Of a stretch of 64,000 nt of DNA, positions 1 through 9,044 are shown piece after piece. This stretch comes from Syngnathus acus (Eukaryota; Chordata; Actinopteri; Syngnathiformes; Syngnathidae), in NCBI RefSeq assembly GCF_901709675.1, contig NC_051095.1:5083956-5147955 (forward strand), in the 5' to 3' direction. The notes under the pieces are model-generated. The model had not been told where the DNA came from. It saw only the letters and a list, made by a program, of their open reading frames with translations, and did no database searches. Position numbers and translations under genes: made by a program. Positions within the stretch are counted from its first letter, which is position 1. The number at the start of each line of letters is the position of its first letter.

Positions 1-1147
1 CCGCCAGCGTCATCGCGATCCATTTAGCTATTTATTTATTTATTTGAACCCGCCGCGTGGCAAATAATTCCTAATTAAGCGTCGCCATCTCCTCGCCGTG
101 ATTAATGTTTCATGAGGCGTGGCAGCCTGTTAATGAGCGGAAAAGGCAATTAAGGACGAGGTCGTGTCTGTTGTCACGTGCCGTGTCACGACCATCTTGC
201 GTTTGTCCATCCGATTGGATCCTCTCGTTGACCCATTTTGTGTTAAAATTGGGCAATTTTCAAGAATCATTTCATATCTGTTGGCAATTTTTCAATGATA
301 GGAAAACTAAATAAATCAGTTTCAATACGTTTAAGACGAGAGCTACGAAAAAAAATTGATTGATTAAAAGAAATTGCTAGCCTTTCCGTCAAATTCATTT
401 TTGAAAGAATATTTCATCGGTGTAATATTAAAAAGCCACTATTGTGGTTTTCTGGTTAAATTGTAGCCTTAACAACAAAAACTATTCATCACTCTAACTT
501 GTGTGTTTTGTGATATTTGTCAAAACTTAAAAATCAGCTCCATATGAAATAAGCTTTTGCCCTCAGTTGCAGTTGTGTGCATCCACGTGGGCCAACCTCA
601 ATGCCTCCATCTCGTTGCCCTCAGCAATGTAGCGAGTCACCTTGGGGGGCGGCGCTCACATCTTGCCCACCCCCGCTGCTCCGCTTGCATGCTCACTCTC
701 CCTGGATGCTCTCCACTCCGACATGTGCTTGTTTTCTACCACCTTCGCTCGCATTATCAAGTTCTGAAAAACTTGAAAGTTGCTCAATGAAAGATTTTGG
801 GCCGTGAAATTTTTTTTGGATGCTTAACGAAAAATTTTGGCCCCTCTCGTTGTCCATTAGTCTGTAAAATTTTTCATGTAATCGTCCATTTTTTGTATTG
901 ATGGGATAATGAGGCTTCAAATTTGCTTCATGAACCAGTTGGTATATTTTTTCCTCCCATAGATGGCACTCTGTTCAACATTGCCATGACTTAAACCCCT
1001 TTATCCAAAACAACAGATAAAATAAAATAACTGGTTCATGAAGCAAATTTGAAGCTTCATTATCCCATCACTTTCTTTGTGAGATTGAACAATTCTAGTG
1101 GGTCCTCTTCTCTAATCAAATTTTAAAAAGAAGCTTTGCCGTGGCAG
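1..1147 (+). other. abca1 intron (partial)
   Basis: No coding similarity was seen before the acceptor at 1147. The stretch holds a short TTTA run near 30-50, otherwise unique AT-rich DNA, and the inverted repeat at 899-1070. Short open frames here look like chance. Confidence 0.6.
899..1070. repeat. 42-bp inverted repeat around an 88-bp spacer (possible MITE)
   Basis: Bases 899-940 and 1029-1070 are reverse complements at 41 of 42 positions (single difference gaGgc/gaAgc). The spacer is 941-1028. Together they form a potential stem-loop 78 bp before an abca1 exon. The layout fits a small terminal-inverted-repeat element, but I see no clear target-site duplication. The spacer carries a 13/15 CTCF-like match at 956-970. 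Confidence 0.85.
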
Positions 1148-1391
1148 GTTCGGCGACGGCTACACGGTGACGGTACGCGTGGGCGGCCATCCTCCGCATC
1201 TGAAGCCCGTGGAGGACTTTATCGAGCGGACTTTCGCGGGAAGCGTCCTGAAAGAGAAGCATCACAACACGTTGCAGTACCAGCTGCCGACAGGCCAGGG
1301 GGTGCTGGCGCACATCTTCCGACACTTCACCGAGCAGCGGCAGACGCTATGCGTGGATGACTACTCCGTGTCTCAGACCACCCTGGACCAG
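1148..1391 (+). CDS. abca1: abca1 penultimate coding exon
   Basis: The acceptor ggcag lies at 1143-1147 and the donor GTACTA starts at 1392. The 244-nt exon begins with the last base of a split codon (expected Arg before FGDGY) and ends in phase 0 after TTLDQ. It encodes the conserved region just after the second nucleotide-binding domain. Confidence 0.85.
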
Positions 1392-2666
1392 GTACTAGGT
1401 TCATTCTCAATTCCATGTTGTCGTTATAACCATTTGGAATTTACAATTTATTTGTTGAAATACTTACATGTGAATTGTCTGAAAACGCCATCCTGGTTCT
1501 TTCCCCTCCTGACCAATGAGAACCAGTGACGCATTTGCCCACCCGCCAGCCAGCATTGTCCACCCAGCAACCGTCCGAATCGATCCGAGGTTGCAGCTTT
1601 ATAGCCGAACCAAATCAGACGCTCAGCGGCGAGTGTGCACACTCATTGGAGGCTGCTATTAGCTCCGCAGCAGATTACGATTGGCAGCTACCGAGTCAAG
1701 ATGACCGCTTTGGGGGTCACCAAAGGTCGGCAGTCCCCCAGTAGGCTCTTGGAGGAACATGTTCAAACCAACAAGCATGAAACTTTCCATCAGCCAATAA
1801 ATAAATAAATGGATATATGTTTTTTTTTAAGATTTAAATAAATAAATAAATAAATAAATTGATAAATAAATACATAAATAAATTAATTAATTAATAACAA
1901 ACAAACAAATAAATAAATAAATAAATAAATGGAAAACGTAATGCCTTTTTAGGAGATTATTCATTTATACTTAATACTAATAAATACATTTTATAAAACT
2001 ACAATTCACTGTATTTATCTTTTTGCTTGAATTGATTCAGTAATTTTTCCCTGTATATTTCGTATGTCGGCAAGCTCCTGTTTACACAACACGCAAGCGT
2101 CTCCAAGTGACGCGTGGAGGACCCCGACAGTCACCTCTCAGCCGGTGATCGATCACAAGGATCCTTGACCTGGTGTAGAATGCCGAGCTCACGCCGCAAT
2201 TAATATCGATCCACACGGCCCGAGGCTCTGGCGGCAAAAAGCAAAGTGACCGTTTGAAAGGAAAATGGCCCCATCTTAAGTACTTTTGGGGTGTCAGCTT
2301 GTCAAGTCGTTGCAGCCACTTTTATATGTGGACACATTTGCAGCCACATTGTCCAAGATGTTCTTTTATGACTTCCCTTTAATATTTTTTATTATTATTA
2401 TAATTAATGCAACCATATGATGTAATCAGATTTTCTTTTAGAGGACTTTGAACACAACACACTGATTAAAATTTTTGAATGATGGGTTAGACCAAAATAA
2501 ATGCACACATGCACCCCTTCATTCTCTCTTCTGTTTCTTTCCGCAGGTCTTTGTGAATTTTGCCAGCCGCCAACTTGGCGAGGATGACTCTCCGAGCTAC
2601 GACAACCAGGTGGACACCTCCGACGAGCTCCCGATCAAGTCGATCGAGACCTCCTGCAAGGTCTAG
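1148..2666 (+). CDS. abca1: ABCA1-like phospholipid/cholesterol transporter, last two coding exons (gene continues upstream of window)
   Basis: Joining 1148-1391 and 2547-2666 gives the C-terminal tail of an ABCA-subfamily ABC transporter, a plasma-membrane ATPase that exports phospholipid and cholesterol to apolipoproteins. The piece starts with FGDGYTVTVRV, runs through KPVEDF and GSVLKEKHHNTLQYQLP, and ends with DDYSVSQTTLDQ-VFVNFA, the conserved tail after the second nucleotide-binding domain. Wording is closer to ABCA1 (GSVLKEKH, LQYQLP, DYSVSQTTLDQ) than to ABCA4, ABCA2 or ABCA7 as I remember them, so paralogue assignment is by motif only. The split codon at 1148 and phase-0 junction at 1391/2547 are consistent with an ABCA1-type structure. 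The last exon is divergent after VFVNFA and ends ETSCKV. Teleosts have abca1a and abca1b; I cannot say which this is. Confidence 0.8.
1392..2546 (+). other. abca1 last intron
   Basis: A GT-AG intron of 1155 bp. It contains the A-rich AATA microsatellite at 1796-1932 and otherwise unique sequence. Confidence 0.8.
1796..1932. repeat. (AATA)n-type microsatellite, interrupted
   Basis: Successive runs of AAATA/ATAA units, broken by short ATTA and AAACA stretches. It lies inside the last abca1 intron. Confidence 0.9.
2547..2666 (+). CDS. abca1: abca1 terminal coding exon with VFVNFA motif
   Basis: A pyrimidine-rich tract and ccgcag precede 2547. The exon encodes 39 residues beginning VFVNFA, a motif reported to be needed for apolipoprotein binding by ABCA1, and stops with TAG at 2664-2666. 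The acidic, serine-rich remainder (EDDSPSYDNQVD) is not recognisably like the mammalian tail. The final residues SCKV lack the Ser/Thr at position -2 of the class I PDZ ligand (ESYV) found at the human ABCA1 C terminus. Confidence 0.85.
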   Translation, partial: VFVNFASRQLGEDDSPSYDNQVDTSDELPIKSIETSCKV

Positions 2667-2820
2667 CACTGTTCAAATGAAACTTCTCGCACATTGTGCT
2701 CATTGCACTCAACCATGTTTTTATTTATTTTCACATAACAAATCTGTACTGCAATTATCCTCCATCTTCAATATCATTGCTGACTAGTTCTTGATTAAAC
2801 ATATTTGCAAACGATAACGT
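2667..2820 (+). other. abca1: abca1 3' UTR with variant poly(A) signal
   Basis: After the TAG at 2664-2666 the only nearby signal is ATTAAA at 2794-2799; there is no AATAAA. The UTR would be about 130-150 nt. I saw no miR-33 seed match (CAATGCA) in it, although that site is characteristic of mammalian ABCA1. A longer UTR cannot be excluded. Confidence 0.45.
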
Positions 2821-4632
2821 GACTACAGCGTTGTTAAGCTTGTTTCCAGTTGACGGCTTTTTCGAGGAATTCCCAAAAAAAAAAAGCTTCGGTCAGTGCT
2901 GCGTATAACAACCACCCGCAGCTTGAGAAATCGGCGGACTTTTGAGAATCATCTGGGGAGGACTGGAGAGTGTTTAGAGAGAATTAAAATTCCAAAAAGT
3001 GCTCCCTGGCCCAAGCCATTAAGCCCCTCGCTGATCGATCGGTGCCTGGATGCCACAAAGCAGGTGATGCATACATTTCTTGTGCGCTCAATTTAGAGAG
3101 CGCATTATTTGGAGGGATTCGACCCAGCTGAAGAATCTTTCAAGGTCAGCCTTTTTTTTTCTTCGATGTCGGGCGTGTTCCCCCTGATTCAGCAAAGGGT
3201 AGTAAAAAATGTTTTAGTTGTTGTCCTTACATGCAGAAATACGCTGATGCTCAATTCCAGCTTTAAACTGCCACTCCTGCTTTGCATTCCGCTCGTGCTT
3301 AGGTCAAAGGTCATTTGACTGTATTTAAGTTGGGTGGGTCTCAATTTTTTGGGTTAGAGCTACCATCAGAATTTTTAAGAGAGAATTTTTACAAGAGAAT
3401 AAAGTTGTGCATTATTTCAAAGATAGTCAAATTATTATAATATTAATGACAAAGATTAATGAGGGACGATTTAAAAAAAAAAAAGATTATCATAATCATA
3501 ATAGATTGCATAGCAATTGATGACAAACGTTTGGTTGTTATTATTATTATTATTATTATGGGTTGTTTGTACCCGCAACAAAAAACGAAACATGAGTAAT
3601 GGGCAGTCAAAGCGTGAGTAAATTTTGGGGACACCGCGTAGTCTTTATTTACACATGGAGCTCTTAACAATGACAGACGAACACATCTGCTTGGGCCCTC
3701 GCAACAAGCCTGCTGGCTCATAAAAAGCCTGTCCAAATGAATAATGGGGTGCCCTCCCAGGCTGTGCCATAGCAGGTAGGTGAGGGCACAGCACAGCTGC
3801 CAGGTGCGCCACCATGTGGTGGGGGGGAATCAAAATGGGTAAACACTCAGAGAAAATACGGCTAATGATGACACCGCCATTTTACGTCCATTAAGGTCCA
3901 GTGTATAAGGTTCTGTTCTTGGGAAACAATCTTTCATAGATCGAGGTAAACACTGAGCAGATAGCCGCATGAAATCCCTCAAAGATTACATCCATACTGG
4001 CAAAGACCTGCCGCTAACCCTCCCGCACAGCTCGCGAGTCCCGCCAAGCACTTTTGGATTCACTCTGATGCACAACTCACCAAAGTCTGTGCTCAGAAGA
4101 CAGACAGTGAGCTTAAGTGCAGGATTTTCACTTCATGATGCAAAATCCCCAAAACAGTGTGAATTTGCTCGTGTGCCCCATTGAGTTAGGAATTCTTTCA
4201 CATACTGGCGATGTTGAGTAATATTTTAAAGGCAAAAATGTTCATTATCCTCCCCTGTGAGGTCAGCCAATGAGATCGAAAGAGAGGTGACCTCTTTGTG
4301 TGTGCAATCTGCTTGAAGGGAAGGCTCCAGCTCTGCGCCATATTGCCACGCCAAATAATGAGGGTCACTCATGGGACAGGCAGCGCTGCGATGGACAGGT
4401 GGCGGGTGCCTTGAGTGACAGGTCCACCATCAATAAGATGGAGATGCAGGACCACACTGTCAGTGGGAGGCATTGTTTTTGTCATATCCTCCACCAAGGT
4501 CAATGTCTCAATTTGGTGTAATTATGGCACAGGGTTAGAGTTAAGCCATGTAGCCAACTAGCAAGGGTAAAGGTGAGAAAATATGTCGTGACCTAGAAAC
4601 CTTCCAATTTTAAAACAATAGTTACACTAGCG

Positions 4633-4966
4633 CAGGGGTGTCAAACTCATTTTTTTCGCGGGGCCGCATTGTAGTCATAGCTTCTTTCGGAGGGCCATTA
4701 TGACTGTCAACCCAATAAAATGTATGAGCACCTCATATTATATACAGTAAAAGCTACAAAACAAACTGACAAATAACTCATTTAACAATCAGATGAGTAA
4801 AAACTGGTCAAATATTTAAAAAAAAAAAAAAAAGATATTAAAAGTGAAGACAATTTGCAATTCTACCAATGACACACGAATTTGATGCACAATTTGTCTT
4901 CGCGGGCCACATAAATTGATGTGGCGGGCCGTATCTGGCCCCCGGGCCTTGACTTTGACACCTGTG
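4633..4966. mobile_element. Non-autonomous hAT-type DNA transposon, complete, with 8-bp TSD
   Basis: The ends are CAGGGGTGTCAAACTCA and the inverse of TGACTTTGACACCTGTG, imperfect terminal inverted repeats of about 17 bp. The 334-bp element is flanked by a perfect 8-bp direct repeat CACTAGCG (4625-4632 and 4967-4974); this length is diagnostic of the hAT superfamily. It has no transposase frame, so it would depend on an autonomous relative. Sub-terminal parts are GC-rich (ggccgcattgtagtcatagc; ggcgggccgtatctggcccc) and the centre is A-rich. Three related copies occur at 22.6, 39.6 and 55.1 kb. Confidence 0.88.
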
Positions 4967-5390
4967 CACTAGCGTGTAGCCAGAAAGGTTGGAAAAGTGT
5001 GACACAGCCAAGGAAATGCCAAAAATGGAAAAATAGTAAGAGTATCATGTAATCATCAGAAGACAATATTTTAAGCTAAGGTAGCCTACGCCAGTGTTTC
5101 TGGTCTTACTCATTCACGGCCATGTTAAGTGCCATCATGTCTGCCTGACTATTTATTTTTTTTGAAGATTTTAAGGCACAGACAAGGTCAGGAGCAAGCC
5201 GCTGCAGTGCTCCCCTCTCAACGTGGTATCCAAGGGGCACATGATTGACATTTCCAAAGACTTGTGGAGCCACAGTCAGAGGTTAAGAGCTGCCGGATAT
5301 CCAACAGCGTTGCCAGGATCCCACCGCGGAACCCCACGCTGCAGAACCTCATCAATGTGCACATGTGTGGAATTGATCTTCTGTTGCAGC

Positions 5391-5405
5391 GCTGCCCTCC
5401 AGTGG
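5391..5405 (-). promoter_or_regulatory. CTCF-like motif
   Basis: The minus strand reads CCACTGGAGGGCAGC, 14 of 15 positions of CCASYAGRKGGCRSY. It lies between abca1 and caap1. Motif only; no occupancy data. Confidence 0.4.
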
Positions 5406-6544
5406 CCTCATTTTGCAACAACATGCTGAGGATTCAGGCCCGCGCAGTATGATTGGGAATGATTTAAGATGCTCATAAAAAGCTCATTTATTTACCTTTT
5501 TATGTTTAATGACAGCTGGAAGCCGGTCAATGCACTTAAGGTTTATAGCAAGTGGGTTTATTGCTAAAATCTGCTGCTGTCATTCGCTTATTGACCAAAA
5601 CAAAGTCAATGTAGAATGTCATTGAAAGAGACAGTCCAGCACAATATTTGCATCTAATGTTAGCATTGACGCTAGCAACTAATAGAATTTAGAGGTGTCC
5701 TGGGCCGGCTGGTCCAACAATATTAGGACCTTAATTTGTGTTGGTGCTAGTGGCAATGCTAAGACTACCTTAATCCCCTACTTTTTTAGTCATTAATATT
5801 GTTGGACTAACTAGCTATGAATTTGCGCATTTATGTAGGTGCTTGCAAGAATGCTTGTTTCAAGGCATGTGCAATTGACACAAATTAATTCAGCAATGGC
5901 ACATCTTGGTCAACAGGTGTCGCTGTTTTACAGAGTAACGGGGGTCACCAACGACGGACCCAGAGGGCCCTCCTCCCTATTCTGCATGTTTTGGCAAAAA
6001 TAGTTTTGCAATGTGCTTGTGAAGTATCCTGGATAGTCCATTAACATTGGGATTGGCATAATCTTAGCAATGACATGAGCGCCTGTGACAACAGAGATGT
6101 CCTGGCCGGTCTAATATTAGTGGATAAAGTTGTGGATGAGTGTTAGGAGTGTCCTTATTGGTCCAGCTATATGGATCGATATTTTTTCAATATGTATTTA
6201 ATTATAAACATTTTTTCTGAATTTAGGAGGAGTATACAATGATTTGTTTGTTTTTAAAATATTCTAAATATATCATTTGTTTAGATTAGTTTAAATGGCT
6301 GTTTTACACTTATTTTAATTGAATTATCTAAGTGGCTACAAAACATGTAGTCATAGAAAAGGTTTTTATGATGATGACTTTATAACAATATAACAATATT
6401 ATTATTATTGTTATAATTATGTTATTTTTATTTGAAATACTATTTTGTATTTATTTATTGATTGATTAATATAATAAATTATCTTATTGTGACTCGTAAA
6501 TAAATTTCCTAACTGTTCTTACCTTGGTAAGTGATACGCTACTG

Positions 6545-6702
6545 CCGTTAGGGGGCAGAAAGGATCTTGCAAAGACAGCCGAACACCAACCGAAGAAGAA
6601 ACTCCCTGTTGATGACGTCACTAGTAAGCGACACCCAAGCTTCCCCCTCAGCGGCCTTTTCGAACAGAGTTTGGCAGATATTTTGATTTATCTTAATCTA
6701 AA
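6545..6702 (+). promoter_or_regulatory. caap1: caap1 promoter/5' UTR region with CRE
   Basis: A perfect palindromic cAMP-response element TGACGTCA lies at 6613-6620, 83 bp before the caap1 ATG. A weaker CTCF-like match (12/15) lies at 6545-6559. There is no TATA box at a sensible distance. The transcription start is not defined by sequence, but the CRE and the nearby ATG suggest it lies between about 6625 and 6700. Confidence 0.5.
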
Positions 6703-6807
6703 ATGCTCAAAAAGAAGTCAAGTGGTGGTGGAAAGAAAAGGAAAAACCCTCCGTCGGAGGAGCGGCATCGAAGTAGTAAGCGGAGAAGCGCCGAAAGTAA
6801 CGTAGTG
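6703..6807 (+). CDS. caap1: caap1 coding exon 1
   Basis: Starts with ATG in context aaaATGc and encodes 35 residues rich in Lys, Ser and Arg (MLKKKSSGGGKKRKN...), like the basic N terminus of CAAP1. It ends in phase 0 before the donor GTGAGA at 6808. The last 18 bases belong to the first copy of a 53-bp tandem duplication. Confidence 0.8.
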
Positions 6808-8927
6808 GTGAGACTTCTGACATAATTGGCGTCAAGATAGTGGCCGAACGTTACGGAGTGATGACACTTTTGACATAATTGGTGTCAAGATAGTGATGCT
6901 TTGTGACAATCTGTAAATTATAAATGTCTTGAATTCCTTTAATAATTCTCTTGTAACGTGACGACGTCGGACGGTTGAGCGTGACAAAATTGGCGTCGCT
7001 TGCAGGACGAGTTGGCCGACCCGGAGTTGGACAGGGTCGGTAGTGATATCGAGGAAGGAGGTCTCGACCTTTCGGTGCCGTTCAAGCCCATCAGCGCATA
7101 CGTGAGCGACAAAAAGACGATGCTGGAGCAGTGCTTCGGCGTGCTGGGCGAGAAGAAGCTCCGCAGGATGCTACCCGAGCTGTTCAAGGTGAACGAACCC
7201 ACCGATTGCACCACAGAACCAAGTAGTGCAACACATTGCTGGGAAATACCCTACGGGCTGTAATTATTATTATTTTTATTATTGTCATAAAATTCAACCA
7301 CCCTATTGACCCCGCAGGATTGCACTTTGGAGGAGATCCGAAAAGTGTGCTGTGAGCAACTCGACCCAATCTCGGAGAGAAACATCATGCAGATCTTGTC
7401 TGGTAGCGGGACTGCGTCGAGCATCTTTGCAATTTGTACCGGACGATCACAACGGTTGTTGTGTTCTAGGGGAAGAAGTGACGAAAGATGAAGACGCTAG
7501 CCAAAGCACACAACAGGCTTCAGAAATCCAGTGAGTTCCTCAGTTATTTCCCAACATTATATTCTTATTCATTTATAATTCCCACAACTAAATTGCATGT
7601 TTGGGTCCTTTTGACATCCCGAAAAAGCCATATTGGAGGGTGCCATCAGCAATGTTAAAGGTTATATAATGGTATTATTTTATTATTCTGGCAACTAAAT
7701 ACTCTTTTACAGGAGAATTAAAATTCTATCATTTAATAATTTCATCCCCAGTTTAATATTTTCCTTGTTTTGGGGCAGTCATTTTTATTTGCCTTTTTAA
7801 AATCATAATTGCAAAAGGAAAATTGCATTTGGCTGGTTTTATTGTTACTCATTTTTATTTTCATCATTGTTTTTATTATTACGGCAACTAAGTATCTTTT
7901 TTGGCATTCGTCTGTTGAAGGAAGGACAACAGCGTGGACTCCACAGAATGCAACGAAGGACTGGATAAAATGGACAAACCCCAGCAAGGTAAGTTATCTC
8001 ATAATAATGTTGATATTTGCCCTCAAAGTCAATAATACCTTTTATATAATAAAAACCGTCGACTACGGGAAAAACGTACGTATCGCGGCACGCAAGACCT
8101 CGTCGTCCAGGAATCTGCGGTACATTTGTTTTTGTTTGATCCGCGACGCAATTTTCGCTGACAAAGAAGAAGCATCCTCATCCTGGAGAAGAACAAGAGA
8201 AGAATTTACGTGTCAACGTACACATCCTCGCTTAGTATCAAAGTTAAGGTATTGTCACTTATTGTATTTTTTGTTGTTGTTGTTGTTCTTGGGATAAACG
8301 TTATGCTAGATGATGATACAGAATGAAATGAAGTGAAAGCTGTCATTTCAACAGGGGTGTGTAGACTTTTCATATTTGTTTGATTGTGGCGTGATTTATA
8401 CATTTTCTCATTTTTTATTACGGTGACAATACTGTATGACAATGCAGAATGTTCCATTTTAAACTTAATACACTTGAGAATGTTTTATCGGTTTGCTTGT
8501 TTTTCCCAATGTTGTGACTTAAACTCGATTGAGACTATACGTGGCTTTCTTGACAGGGGGCAGCTCAAGCGAGGAAAGCGACGTTCTCAGCATCAATGCG
8601 GCCGACAGTGACATCGACACCCCAAAAGAGGAGGCCCCGGTCAAGATAGCGGCCGACGACGGTGGCGGCGAACAGCCCAAGCCCGCCGAGGCCAAGAAGG
8701 ACATTCAAAGAGACATCGACCGAAGCGTAAGTGAGATCTTGGCGCCGGCAGACGAGGCGGCGGCGGCGGCAGCCGCTGCTGCCGTCCAGCAGCGGGCCAT
8801 TGCTGCTGCCGCTGCCGCCGCCACACCATGTCAGCCGTCCCTTCAGCAGCTGGAACTTTTGGAGCTGGAGATGAGAGCCCGCGCCATCAAGGCACTCATG
8901 AAGGCCAGTCATAGAAAAGACCCATAG
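6703..8927 (+). CDS. caap1: Caspase activity and apoptosis inhibitor 1 (CAAP1), six coding exons
   Basis: Exons 6703-6807, 7006-7188, 7318-7402, 7470-7530, 7921-7988 and 8557-8927 join in frame to 290 codons plus stop. Known role: CAAP1 restrains a caspase-10/caspase-9 apoptotic loop. Recognition is by family blocks: a basic Lys/Ser/Arg-rich N terminus; EEGGLDLSVPFKPISAYVSDK; MLEQCFGVLGEKKLRRMLP; a CTLEEIRK...ISERNIMQIL helical block; DVLSINAADSDID; and the very conserved C-terminal QLELLELEMRARAIKALMKA. The human protein is longer (361 residues), mainly because its N terminus is longer. The ATG at 6703 is the only one that opens this frame, followed by a strong donor. Oddities are a 67-bp intron, a duplicated donor region and two polyalanine runs. 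The gene shares its strand with elavl2 but lies 38 kb away. Confidence 0.9.
6790..6895 (+). repeat. 53-bp tandem duplication spanning the caap1 exon 1 splice donor
   Basis: Copy 1 (6790-6842) and copy 2 (6843-6895) agree at 46 of 53 positions. Copy 1 contains the last 18 coding bases and the donor GTGAGA. The equivalent donor in copy 2 reads ATGACA. A third weak echo of the core (tgacaaaattggcgtc) starts at 6982 and runs into the exon 2 acceptor. Confidence 0.9.
7006..7188 (+). CDS. caap1: caap1 coding exon 2
   Basis: Acceptor ttgcag ends at 7005; donor GTGAAC starts at 7189. The exon is 61 codons, phase 0 at both ends. It encodes the conserved core DELADPELDRVGSDIEEGG, the LDLSVPFKPISAYVSDKK block and MLEQCFGVLGEKKLRRMLPE. 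Confidence 0.9.
7318..7402 (+). CDS. caap1: caap1 coding exon 3
   Basis: Acceptor cccgcag ends at 7317. The exon encodes DCTLEEIRKVCCEQLDPISE and RNIMQILS, matching the human block after MLPDVLKN. I place the donor at 7403 (GTAGCG, phase 1). Reading straight through instead meets a stop at 7489-7491 and loses family similarity. Confidence 0.8.
7403..7469 (+). other. caap1: 67-bp caap1 mini-intron
   Basis: GTAGCG...tgttctAG. Removing it turns ILSG straight into the acidic EEVTKDEDASQSTQ segment in frame, as expected at this point in CAAP1. The donor is weak and the acceptor tract is T/G-mixed, so this is an inference from frame and family. Confidence 0.65.
7470..7530 (+). CDS. caap1: caap1 coding exon 4
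   Basis: Encodes (G)EEVTKDEDASQSTQQASEI(Q) and ends before a consensus donor GTGAGT at 7531. Phase 2 at its end. Acidic linker; the position corresponds to the acidic stretch after the helical block of human CAAP1. Confidence 0.7.
7921..7988 (+). CDS. caap1: caap1 coding exon 5
   Basis: Acceptor ttgaag ends at 7920 and the donor is a perfect GTAAGT at 7989. The exon encodes (Q)KDNSVDSTECNEGLDKMDKPQQ(G); human CAAP1 has ICIDSASSV in the same place. The polypyrimidine tract is poor, so a shift of a few bases in the acceptor is possible, but the frame with exons 4 and 6 supports this choice. Confidence 0.65.
7989..8556 (+). other. caap1 intron 5
   Basis: Bases 8055-8240 are CpG-rich with a chance open frame of unknown meaning. 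Around 8345-8375 there is a short stretch (aggggtgtgtagactttt) like the ends of Tc1-like relics in fish. The rest is AT-rich. Confidence 0.4.
8557..8927 (+). CDS. caap1: caap1 terminal coding exon with polyalanine runs
   Basis: Acceptor ttgacag ends at 8556; stop TAG is at 8925-8927. It encodes GSSSEESDVLSINAADSDID, a Lys/Asp-rich stretch with DIDRSVSEILAPADE, an Ala9 run (8757-8783), an Ala7 run (8802-8822), and the hallmark C terminus QLELLELEMRARAIKALMKA. The alanine runs use mixed GCN codons. As I recall it, the human protein has no comparable runs here. Confidence 0.92.
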
Positions 8928-8992
8928 AGAGGTCGAATGTCACAATTGTCATCTTATCTTGTGTTTTGTAAATAAATAGACGAATGCCAACC
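8928..8992 (+). terminator. caap1: caap1 3' UTR and poly(A) signal
   Basis: AATAAA at 8971-8976, 44 nt after the stop codon, followed by a T/G-rich stretch from about 9003. This gives a very short 3' UTR of about 60-70 nt. Confidence 0.7.
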
Positions 8993-9029
8993 TCAAGTCA
9001 GACAGTGTGAAGTGTATTTTTCACCTTGT

Positions 9030-9044
9030 CCGCTAGATGGCAGT
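9030..9044 (+). promoter_or_regulatory. CTCF-like motif downstream of caap1
   Basis: CCGCTAGATGGCAGT matches 14 of 15 positions of CCASYAGRKGGCRSY on the plus strand. It lies about 60 bp beyond the caap1 poly(A) signal and faces the perfect minus-strand match at 12383. Confidence 0.45.

Larger units (their letters stand above)
2820..6544. other. Intergenic DNA between abca1 and caap1
   Basis: No recognisable gene. It holds a TTA microsatellite near 3537-3559, the hAT element at 4633-4966, a CTCF-like site at 5391-5405, and a 14-bp inverted match (5712-5726 against about 5795-5809). The 6180-6500 stretch is AT-rich. Blocks at about 3650-3840 and 4250-4520 are GC-richer and repeat-free and could be regulatory, but I see no specific feature in them. 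Confidence 0.5.

Noticed and set aside
2667-2820. miR-33 target site expected in an ABCA1 3' UTR
   Set aside because: No CAATGCA seed match is present in the short predicted UTR.
5218-5452. Overlapping open frames of 60-70 codons on both strands
   Set aside because: No recognisable domain and no splice sites that make a gene; GC-richer composition alone explains the open frames.
8050-8297. Long open frame in caap1 intron 5
   Set aside because: It has no similarity to CAAP1 and would break the exon 5 to exon 6 phase; treated as chance in a CpG-rich segment.
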